DNA of 64,000 nucleotides from Caulochytrium protostelioides. Its lineage: Eukaryota; Chytridiomycota; Caulochytriomycetes; Caulochytriales; Caulochytriaceae. Under the pieces are notes generated by a model, which had not been told where the DNA came from, did no database searches, and saw nothing but the letters and a program-made list of their open reading frames with translations. Location of the stretch: contig ML014140.1 of the NCBI GenBank assembly GCA_003615045.1, positions 1-64,000 of the forward strand, read 5' to 3'. Positions 46,101 through 54,562 of the stretch are shown one piece after another (positions within the stretch are counted from its first letter, which is position 1; every line of letters begins with the position of its first letter). The translations under genes were made by a program, and so were the position numbers.

Positions 46101-46570
46101 GGCGGCGGCGGATCAGTGCGCGCGGCCGGGGCTGGCATGTCGGATGATCGGCCGGCGGGCGCCCATGGCGGCGCGGCCATCGGCAGGACGGTCTCGGGCG
46201 CGACCGACGCCGTGGGCACATCTGGCGAGATCGCCGCGGCCGGGCCAGACCGGCGCGGGTCGGTGTCATGCAGGCGACGGGACGCCGACGGCGCCGCAAC
46301 CGCGGACAAGACCGAGGCAGCGGCAGGAACCGCGTCCGCGTCGGCAAAGAAGGCCGGCGGGTGGGCTGTATGCTGGACGCCGTCACGCGATATGGTTGGC
46401 GGGACAGCCTGCCGTGGCGCAGGCGCAGGCGCAGGCGCAGGCACTAGCGCTGCCGACGCGGGCGGTGCCGCGCGTGCAGGAGCGCCGGCGACCGCCGCGG
46501 GCCCGGCAGCCGTCACGCCGTTGTCGTTGCTGCTGCTACCGCTGCCGCTGTCGGCGGCGCCCGCCGCCAT
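35126..46570 (-). CDS. FRY: Furry/Tao3/Mor2 cell-morphogenesis scaffold
   Basis: This single open frame of 3814 residues is a Furry-family protein, the giant HEAT/armadillo scaffold that activates NDR/LATS-type kinases (Cbk1 in yeast RAM signalling, Orb6 in fission yeast) to control polarity and cell separation. After ~170 low-complexity residues with poly-Ala/Pro and a run of about 13 prolines, the Furry N-terminal domain begins (LQSLFARFLEIAETQLNRTLL, then FDEILAMIERRSADCPKLLIDSIVLWR). The middle has the family segment NCVEIQRKALRVASLNALATL. The C-terminal part includes HIELGFSAASHQPTGTVLDS and later EDLLYTLIANLPNMLHLLTRF. Ser/Pro/Gly-rich inserts occur throughout and the tail is basic and Ser-rich. 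The frame stays open upstream to 46885 but the first in-frame ATG is at 46570 (MAAGAADSGSGSSS). A 5' exon further upstream cannot be excluded. Confidence 0.92.
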
Positions 46571-47402
46571 CGCCGCGGCCGGCCATGGCGGCGTTGGCAC
46601 GTGATGACCCGCCGTCGTGGCGGCTGTGTGCGCGTCCCTGCCGCGATCGGCGACGGCGCTCGCGGGACGCGGCGTCGATGCCCTGCGATGTCGTGATGAT
46701 GTCGTGGTGATCGGTCGAGCGATCGAGCGATCGACCGGTGGCGCGGCGTTGGATGCGGTAGCGGTCGTCCGGAGCCGCTCTGAGCGATGGCGGTGCGTCG
46801 GTGCTCGCCAGCTGAAGGCGCATGCGAGCGAGTCGTGCGGGGAGCCGTGATCGAGATGAAGCCGTGGGGCGTGGGTCGATCGCAAGGGTGTTTAGCAGAC
46901 CATCGCAGCGGTGTCTGGCTACGCTCAGCGGGCAATGGCGATGGCGGCCGTGGCGGCCTTGGCGACGGTGATAGCGATGATCGATCGTTCAATCACGGCG
47001 AGCCTGATCGGGATGAACCCCCTTCCAGCCGGTCGATCGCCACCTCGCAGGGTGGGGAGGGGGTATTGGGGGGGATATTGATACCCGCGTGGCCGCCGCC
47101 ACGCCTGGTGCCACGTGCGCGCCTTTCATGGGCCGACGACGGTGGCGGCGATGGCGGCCGGCGCATGGTCGCCACGCCGCCGCCGCCGCCGCTGCCGCTG
47201 CCGCCGCCGCCGCCGTCGTCGACCACGCCACCGTCGCCGGCCGCCCCGTGGGTGGGGATGGGGTGGACGGCAGCATCGCCGGGAAGGCGGCCGCGCGGCC
47301 GGCCCCGAGCGGCGCCGGCAGGGGCGAAGCGGGCGAAGGCCATGGCGCGGAAGGGACCGAAGGGGTCGCACGAGACGCCCGCAGCCGGGGCACGGCCCTT
47401 CC

Positions 47403-47444
47403 TACCTGCCCATTCATACCTGCCCATTCATACCTGTCCATTCC
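47403..47444. repeat. 14-bp tandem repeat, three copies
   Basis: TACCTGCCCATTCA repeated three times; the third copy has T for C in the middle and drifts at its end. Confidence 0.9.
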
Positions 47445-48390
47445 ATGCCACGGACGGCGTGATCCTGCGAACGAGGCCCGTCGTGCTCGTCGCTCAGGCT
47501 TGAGCGCATCGGCGATCCAGCGATCAGCCATCGGCTTCCCCGTTCCGTCCACGTCCACGGGGCCTGGAGTCATCGCTCGGGCCGCCGGCATCGGAGGCCC
47601 CGCGACGGCGAACGGCCGTCCTTTCCCGTCGTTTGACCGCGAACCCCGTCGTCTTGCTCGGAGACAGCAACCACCACGAGACCATCGCATGGAGATGGAA
47701 GCACGAAGATGTAGCTGGCTTCCTCGTCAGCCTTCATACGGAAGCCCTCAGATGCAGAGGCCCATCCGACGCTTCCAGGGCATCGACGGCCGCCTTGCGC
47801 ACCGTCGGAGATTCGATCGATGTTGCCACCCACACAGGGCCCTGCGGCACGCGCCGCCCGGCCGCGCTTAGAACAAGCGACGACCGGGCCGCGCGCTCGG
47901 CGCCGCAGAACCGTCTCGAGGCCACCAAAGGCGCCCTACCCAAGGGCGCGAGCGTGGCCATACAAAGCGAGACCGATGGCAGAAAGGTTGCTGTTGCACT
48001 CTTGTCCCACACCACACTCACATGGCAAACAAGCGAGGGGTGTTCTCTCCCGAAGGAGTGAGCGCGTCCATCACCGTTCATGGCGTCGTATCGCGGCGCG
48101 CTGAGCTCCAGCGGGCGGCTGCGAAGCGACGCATGAACGTGCGGACAGGGAAGGGAAAGGAAAGGAGGCGGAGGAGGAGAGAAGTCGCATCGATCCGGCA
48201 ACCACAGACGTCGCAGCGTGACGGAAGGCGCTTCCCATGCGTGCATCCTTGGATGCACGCATGCTCAAACGCCTGGCCTGGCCTTCGAGGGCTGCAGCCG
48301 TCGGAGCGGTGGGTATGCCCTTACAGAGAAAATAGAGGGACGCCCGTGACGATGAAAGAGCGTGGAGCGCGTTGATCGAGCCGGGTCAAA

Positions 48391-48439
48391 AGAGAGCAAG
48401 AGAGCAAGAGAGCAAGAGAGAGAGAGAGAGCAAAAAAAA
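48391..48439. repeat. AGAGAGCA / AG purine microsatellite
   Basis: An 8-bp AGAGAGCA repeat passes into a pure AG run and then an A run, all purine except for one C per unit. Confidence 0.85.
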
Positions 48440-49050
48440 AGAGGAACGCGGACGGCACTGTCACGCCCTCAACGGACCTTGTCGGCTGGTCGACCGACGC
48501 AGCACCTCGCAGCTCCGCGCTGCGACCGCGCACCATACCGCCATACCGCCGTCCCGGCATCCTCGACGCCCACAGTTGGAGGGGTTCCGGCGTTCACTCC
48601 GACGCTCCACGGGTTTATATACGCATGGCGCAGATGGCGATGCCGCGGGCGGCGGGGCGGAGCATTGCAAGGACGCCGACCCTCCTTCTCCTTCTGCCCC
48701 TCGATAGGCGCGGCGTGCACGGCGGCGGCATCGACGGGAAGACGTGCCGCGACGCCCCGCAAGGTCGACAGCGCGCCCCGTCCCTCGGCGGGCCGCAGTC
48801 ACTTGCCCGCGGATGGGGCTGCTTCGCCGTCGCACGGGCGTTTCCGGCACCGGCGAGCGGTGGCATCTGCCATGCATGGCATCGTGGTTATTGAAAGTAT
48901 CGTACAAGAAAACAAGAAATGGGGAAAAGAGGACCATCGCCGCCGATCATCGGCCCACGGGGTGGAGGGCGTTGCGGAACGCCTCAATGCATCGGTACTC
49001 TCGGCAGAGAGGTCCACCGTGCACAAGCGAGCCGGCCGCAGCCGCCCTGA

Positions 49051-50061
49051 CTACTCTTTGGCATCGCCGATGCCGTCCGGATTGATGGCAAACATGGCCT
49101 CGGCTTCAGGCAGCGAGGGCGAGTCGTAAATCTTGCAGATGCGGTTCTCGCCGCGACCTTTGCGGAGGTAGAGCCGCGTGGTGCTTGCGTGGGCCATGAT
49201 GTTGCCGCCGATGGGTTTTTTGGGGTCGGCCTGGAACATCGCGCCGCCGTCCACCTGGGCGACGACCTGGTTCGTGATGACGACAGCGATGCCGAACTCG
49301 TCCGCGAGGCGCAACAGCGTCCGCAGAAACTGGGCCAAATGCATCTGCCGCGCCGACAGCTCGCCGCGGCCCGAGTAGTCCGTGCGGTACAGCGCGGTGG
49401 CGCTGTCGACGATCATCAGGGCGTAGTGCGACTCGGCCATCATGCCCGCCGCTTGGGTCAGCAGCTGGGTCTGGTGGTCGGTATGGTAGGCGCGCGCGCA
49501 AGCGATGTTGTCGAGGACGTCGTCGCCAGTGAGCCCGAAGCGCTCTGCCACGGCGAGACAGCGCTCGGGCCGGAAGGTGCCCTCGGTGTCGATGTAGAGG
49601 CACTTGCCTTCGGCGCCGCCCATGTCAATCGGCAGCTGGCAGATCACGGCCAGCGTGTGGCAGAGCTGCGTCTTGCCGGTGCGGAACTCGCCAAAGATCT
49701 CGGTGATACTGCCGGTCTCGATGCCGCCACCAAGGAGTTTGTCGAGCTCCTGCGAGCCGGTGCTGATGGTGATGAGGTCGCCGCGGCGCTGGTGCATCTC
49801 GGTGGCCGTGGTGAACCCCATGGGCACGAGCTTGGCCGCCTCCTGCAGGATTTTCTCGGCCTTCGCCTCCGAGATGCCCTTGATCTCGAGCAGGGCTTTC
49901 TTGGGGGTGTACGCAATCGCCTCGACGGTATGAAACCCGTGCTCCACGAGACGCAGGCAGTCGCCGCGGCTGATGCCGAACGACTCGAGACGGCCGACCG
50001 GCAGCGGGCCCACCAGGTCCTGGGCCTCGGCCTCGTCTTGGCGATACTCCTGCGCCGACAT
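49051..50061 (-). CDS. RAD51: RAD51 recombinase
   Basis: This is the RecA-family strand-exchange protein of homologous recombination. The 336 residues match the usual length (339 in human). An N-terminal helix-hairpin-helix domain ([33 protein letters not shown]) is followed by the ATPase core with Walker A GEFRTGKT at residues 124-131, the stretch [13 protein letters not shown], Walker B LMIVDS near 217, then [17 protein letters not shown] and the L2 region [20 protein letters not shown]. The last motif and the ending [26 protein letters not shown] mark RAD51 and not DMC1, which lacks the VVAQVDG wording. The frame is intronless with a clear ATG (MSAQEYRQ). Human RAD51 has GEFRTGKTQ in the same place, so the nucleotide site looks intact. 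Confidence 0.97.
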   Translation of the reverse strand: MSAQEYRQDEAEAQDLVGPLPVGRLESFGISRGDCLRLVEHGFHTVEAIAYTPKKALLEIKGISEAKAEKILQEAAKLVPMGFTTATEMHQRRGDLITISTGSQELDKLLGGGIETGSITEIFGEFRTGKTQLCHTLAVICQLPIDMGGAEGKCLYIDTEGTFRPERCLAVAERFGLTGDDVLDNIACARAYHTDHQTQLLTQAAGMMAESHYALMIVDSATALYRTDYSGRGELSARQMHLAQFLRTLLRLADEFGIAVVITNQVVAQVDGGAMFQADPKKPIGGNIMAHASTTRLYLRKGRGENRICKIYDSPSLPEAEAMFAINPDGIGDAKE

Positions 50062-50759
50062 GATGGCGGCGCGACCGTCACCAGCAAGACGCAGCGGATC
50101 GTGTCAGGACAATCCAGAGGCAGCGTACCGCCCTGCGCACCGCGCGAGAACGAGAAAGAGAAAATGAGAGCAAGCGTGCACGGCAGGACCGTCACCCGAG
50201 GAACAATGCGGCAGCGAGGGATGCTCAAGACCGGCTGAGGCGAGGTAGACGAGAGGTGGACGCTGGAGCCGTCGATGGGTAGGCCACGGCGGCGACCCAC
50301 GCGCGTGATCTCGATGCCACGGGGGGCATTCCACTCCTCGATACCCGGATATCCTTGTTTCGGCAGGCCGGCGTCTCCTGTCCGGATGGCGGTCCGCACC
50401 GGCCACGTTTCCGCTTGGGCGGAGGTACCGACGGCGTCGTGGCCGCGGGGGGCGGCGTCGCATGGCCTCGCATGGCACGGCACGGCGACATGACGCGGCC
50501 GACGAGGGGGCGGCGTCGCCCCGGAACCCGGGGCCGCGACCGCGACAGCGCCCTGTCTCGGCGGGTCCCGCCGCCGCCGTCGCCGCCCATCCGCCCGCCC
50601 GAGGACCCCGTCGCCGCCGCGCTGCGCCACGCCACGCAACGCCGCGTCACACACATCCACACCGATGCACCGGCGCGGCCTTCCGATCCCGCTCGTACGG
50701 TATGATCACGACCGCACGGCGCCGCGGTGACTAGCGCCGCTGCTCGTGGTCTCTACCCT

Positions 50760-50825
50760 CGCCGTCGCCGTCGCCGTCGTCGTCGTCGTCGCCGTCGCCG
50801 TCGTCGTCGTCGTCGCCGTCGCCGG
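50760..50825. repeat. Compound GCCGTC / GTC repeat with higher-order structure
   Basis: Blocks of GCCGTC alternate with blocks of GTC and the pattern recurs about every 30 bases. One frame encodes an almost pure Arg run, another Ser/Pro/Val, so translation is unlikely to matter. Confidence 0.85.
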
Positions 50826-51513
50826 GGCAAGGACTCACCCGGTCGCCGGGCATCGGGCGTCAGCAACAAGCCGCGCCACGGTCATCCAAGGATGGTAGGG
50901 AATCCCGTGGATCCAAAGGAGACCAAGTCGCAGGCAGCGTCGGGTCTCCCGGGAGGCCTATCAAGAAGGTCCTCGATCGTTGATCGTTGAAGGGCACCGG
51001 CCGATCGGGCGGAAGCCCCGGCAGCCACACGGAGCCGACCTCGCCGACCGACCAGCCCTCAGAGGCGCATGGTGGTGATGGCACCCATGGGGACCATATC
51101 GCAAATCCCGGCGACGGCGTGCAGAGGGAACCCATGGCGCCTCCTGATGATGACCTAACGGTTGCCACGGAGAGACACGGATCACCGGGGGTCTCCTGGG
51201 TCCTTGCCACGAGCGACGAGCGATAGACCGCAGCGCCCCGAGAAGGCCAAAGCCAAAGCAGGTCCAACGAAGGACGGGTCATAAGAGCATGTACCGAGGA
51301 GCTGTTCCGCCGGCCATACGGCCTGAAACCGCGATAGGCAGATGGGCAAGGAAGCGGCGTCGTGACGGACTCAAACTCCGCTTCCAGGACCCGCGCGCCC
51401 GCACAATGCCCTCCCACGACCGGTCCCCACCGAACCCAGGGCGTGGGGGTCCGCCGCCGTCGTGGGGGGTGCGCAGCAGATTGAAGCGCTCGCGGTGGAG
51501 GGTTGGTCACGGA

Positions 51514-51548
<35 letters not shown>

Positions 51549-51549
51549 A
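51514..51549. repeat. GGC trinucleotide run
   Basis: About eleven consecutive GGC units in intergenic DNA, potentially able to form stable secondary structure. Confidence 0.85.
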
Positions 51550-52195
51550 GATGACGGGAATCCATGCTTAGACCGGGTGGCCTGCTATCGTCGGGCCCGC
51601 CGACCCCCGCAGGCCAGCGTGCTTAGACCAGCGCACGCCCACTATAGACTAGGATAGGCAGCGCGGCCGGACCGGCGCTCGTGTCGGAGACGCGGCGGGC
51701 AAATCGCCGAGGTGCTGAGCATGGGCGGGCATTGTCTGGTGCCGCGTGCACGGCCCGCGAACGGCATCGTGGGCTTTCGCAGCAACGGTCGGGCGGCGCC
51801 GAGTTGATGAGATACTCGGCGCCATTCAAGGAGTTGGCATGATCCTCCCGTGCCAATTCCGCACGCCGGTCGGTCCGGTGGCCAAGGTGATGGATCGCCT
51901 CATCGAAGTAAGTGTCCTGTTCAGGTGAATGCAGCAGGCGCAGGTCTGAACGAGCCTCATAGTCTCTCATAGAATCGCCGGACGCTGTACCTCCTACACG
52001 CACATCTCCGCCCGCATCTCCGTCTAATTACACGCCTGTTTCCCTCGACGATTTCTCGCTCCTCGTGCCGACCGCGCCGCAGCGGCCACTCTCACTCCTG
52101 TGCGAACCACAGGCCGTCGCGCGGCACAGCCCTGCCTCGCTGCCCTCGTCGCTGCTCGGGCAGCCATCGCGACCGTCGCGCTGCGACGTGGCGCG

Positions 52196-54562
52196 ATGCG
52201 GCTCGCGACGTGGCGCCATGGGGCGCTCCTAGCCGTCCTTGCGCTGCTCGGGCCCCGCTCAGGCCCGCTCATCGGAGCATACGGCGAGGTGGCCAGCGAT
52301 GCCCGCGCTGCCAGCAAGGAGCTCCATGCCTCAATGCTTCATGACACCCGTGGCCTTGACCGCGGCGAGGCCCAGCCGCTGATGCAGCCCATGGCGACGT
52401 CGCCAGGATCCCATCACGGTGGCGACACAACCACAATCACCCATGCTGACCCTGGCGCCATCGCAGCGCGGCACCAGCCGCAACTCCATGCTGTGCACGA
52501 GCAACTTGCCAAGGGCGTGCGTCAATCGCAGTCATTACAACAAGCGGTGCTGCGTTTACAGACCGAGACAAATCCCCGGACCGGCCAGGCGTACTGGACG
52601 GGCGCGCAGGCGGACGCGTATGTGGCCGCAATCGACAGCAGCGTCTCGCAGCATCTCTGCCAAATCATTGGAACGCATGCTGAGCACATGGCGGCAGCGG
52701 GGGTGAACCCGGTGGCTTTGCTGAATGCCGAGGTGCGGGAGGCGTACAGCCAGCAGGCGACGGTGCACCTGAGCCACGCGGCATCGGAGCACCTCGCCAC
52801 GGCTCTCCAGAAGGACCCTGCCTTTGCCAACGATGCAGCGGCACAAGCGCTTTTGGGAATCGGCACGGTGGCGAGCACGGCGGCAGGCACGTCGCCGCTT
52901 ACGGCATCAGGCATCTCGCTTTCGCGTCAGCTGCATCTCGCCGTGGCGACCGCCATGATTGCGAGCCTGCATGCCCATGTGCCATTTACCATGACACAGT
53001 TCACGGAGATGGCGCTGACCGCCACCGAGTCCCCGCTGGCGACATCCCCCATGTCTGCGCCTGTGGAGTCACATGGCGTCCATCTTGAACGCCGACATCT
53101 AGGGATCTTCGCGACGCAGCCCTCACTGAAGTATGAGTATGATCTGGTGCGCGAACCCAAGAGACTCGCCATTAACCGGTACCGGGATCACCTCATGAAC
53201 GCGTATCCCGGCCAGCTTCCTTCTTTCGACAAATGCGACAAGTGGGTCGAGGACAATCTTCGTTCTGTCTACGTTGAACTTGAGCAATACGAGATGGACA
53301 AAGTAACCACGTCACGGCGGTGGGTTGAGAAGCTATTGAAAACGGCCGAAATTGAAGGCATGACGACCGAACTGTGGACGCCCACGGTCGATGAGCTGGG
53401 GGCCTATCTCTACCTCGAAGAGCGCTACGGTAGCGCGGATCCAGAAAGCTCGGCGCTGCAGTCCAAGATCAACCCGCGACTACGACCATCCGATCCGCTG
53501 TGGGAGCGAATACACGAGGACCTTGGCCACGACTTTTCCGATGAGATCTTTCGGGTCCAGAAACAGCCCATACCACAACTGCTGGATATTTCGTCCTCGG
53601 CGAAGAAGCACCTGGCCACTGCCCAAACGTACAAGGATCATATTCAACTCCCAGAGGCGCTCTCGACCGTTACGCCATATGCCGGGGACGAATTCAGCTT
53701 CTCGCGAGGTCTCGCCCCCAAATATTACAGGCACTGGGATGTTCTGTTAGACAACGGCGTAAAATACGTCCAGGAATTCCCGTTGGAAAACCTCTTCAAG
53801 TGGGAGTGGATTCATGAGTTTCCCCAGAAAATGTCGATAGGGGACTTAATCGCCAAAGCGTTTGCCAACACCCTCGTCGACATGGTTGGGGACCCCGAAC
53901 TGAAGGGCAGCCTTACGTCGGAGCTGCAGACTTATATCCAATCCCTTACCATCGACGATCTCAGAAATGACCTGGCCAGCTATCTTCTGCGTGGTCCGGA
54001 GCACAAGGGAATCCTCTTTGAGAAAATCCGTCTCGAGATGGCCGACGCCCTCCAGTCGAAATGCCAAGTATTGCATGGTGTCATTCGTCAATGCGCCGAT
54101 GACATTGCGGAGATCGACGCGCTTGCCTCGGCGGAGGCTCTCAACATCGCGAAGGTCTCCTCGGCTTGGCAGCGTGGCTCCCGCGGCAAAGTGAAGACGT
54201 TTCTTTCGGGCGCTGACGTGAAAAAAGCCGTCCAGCGCGAAAAAGAAGCGACGTTCTATCGGGCGCGTTCCCTGACGCCGTCCGACGACGTTATCAGTCG
54301 GACGACCCAGTTTGTGGAGCAAGAGCCCGTGGTCGCGCTGGCCTCGGAAACGACGGCCCTGAAGCGCCGGCAATGGCTGGTGCTCGGGCTCTGCGTTGTG
54401 GTGGGCGTGGCGCTTGTCCTGGTCGTGGGCTTGATCCTAGGCCGCTGGCACAAGGCCCCTACGCCTCCCACTGTGGAGCATGAGCTCCGAGGTCACCGCC
54501 ACCATCGCGACGCGTCCGTCGGGCGGAGTAGCCGCCTGATGCAGCGCCGGAAGCTACGTTGA
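52196..54562 (+). CDS. Predicted secreted type I membrane protein, unknown family
   Basis: I do not recognise this 788-residue protein. The first ATG gives a typical signal peptide: basic start MRLATWRHG, then hydrophobic ALLAVLALL to about residue 20. A long, mostly helical and polar ectodomain follows. Its first 200 residues are Ala/Gln/His-rich (QLHAVHEQLAKGVRQ); the second part is less biased and Glu/Lys/Tyr-rich (DKWVEDNLRSVYVELEQYEM, then LWERIHEDLGHDFSDEIF). Near residues 726-748 lies a strong membrane segment (WLVLGLCVVVGVALVLVVG), then a short His/Arg-rich cytosolic tail (GHRHHRD, ending RRKLR). Few cysteines are present, so disulphide knots are unlikely. The second half is much lower in GC than all neighbouring genes (two 60-base samples give 48% and 55%), suggesting a lineage-specific or recently acquired gene. 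The frame is open to 52100 but has no earlier ATG. Confidence 0.7.
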   Translation: MRLATWRHGALLAVLALLGPRSGPLIGAYGEVASDARAASKELHASMLHDTRGLDRGEAQPLMQPMATSPGSHHGGDTTTITHADPGAIAARHQPQLHAVHEQLAKGVRQSQSLQQAVLRLQTETNPRTGQAYWTGAQADAYVAAIDSSVSQHLCQIIGTHAEHMAAAGVNPVALLNAEVREAYSQQATVHLSHAASEHLATALQKDPAFANDAAAQALLGIGTVASTAAGTSPLTASGISLSRQLHLAVATAMIASLHAHVPFTMTQFTEMALTATESPLATSPMSAPVESHGVHLERRHLGIFATQPSLKYEYDLVREPKRLAINRYRDHLMNAYPGQLPSFDKCDKWVEDNLRSVYVELEQYEMDKVTTSRRWVEKLLKTAEIEGMTTELWTPTVDELGAYLYLEERYGSADPESSALQSKINPRLRPSDPLWERIHEDLGHDFSDEIFRVQKQPIPQLLDISSSAKKHLATAQTYKDHIQLPEALSTVTPYAGDEFSFSRGLAPKYYRHWDVLLDNGVKYVQEFPLENLFKWEWIHEFPQKMSIGDLIAKAFANTLVDMVGDPELKGSLTSELQTYIQSLTIDDLRNDLASYLLRGPEHKGILFEKIRLEMADALQSKCQVLHGVIRQCADDIAEIDALASAEALNIAKVSSAWQRGSRGKVKTFLSGADVKKAVQREKEATFYRARSLTPSDDVISRTTQFVEQEPVVALASETTALKRRQWLVLGLCVVVGVALVLVVGLILGRWHKAPTPPTVEHELRGHRHHRDASVGRSSRLMQRRKLR

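Larger units (their letters stand above)
46571..49050. other. 2.5 kb intergenic region, no recognised gene
   Basis: This is the 5' flank of the Furry gene and 3' flank of RAD51, both minus. It holds a CCG-rich patch (about 47170-47225), a 14-bp tandem repeat and a purine microsatellite (listed separately), and a run of nine A at about 48432-48440. Long open frames on both strands are low-complexity and Arg/Pro/Ala-rich, with no known family. Confidence 0.5.
50062..52195. other. 2.1 kb intergenic region with GC-rich repeats
   Basis: This separates RAD51 (minus) and the membrane protein gene (plus), so it holds two divergent promoters. It includes the GTC/GCC compound repeat and a GGC run listed separately. 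Open frames are not recognisable. Confidence 0.5.

Noticed and set aside
50727-50990. Open frame with an almost pure arginine run
   Set aside because: It is a direct read of the GCCGTC/GTC repeat; no conserved sequence surrounds it.
53080-53110. Possible RxLR-like effector motif (ERRHLG) in the unknown membrane protein
   Set aside because: The residues do not match R-x-L-R, the position is more than 250 residues from the signal peptide, and a membrane span follows, so a translocated effector is not supported.
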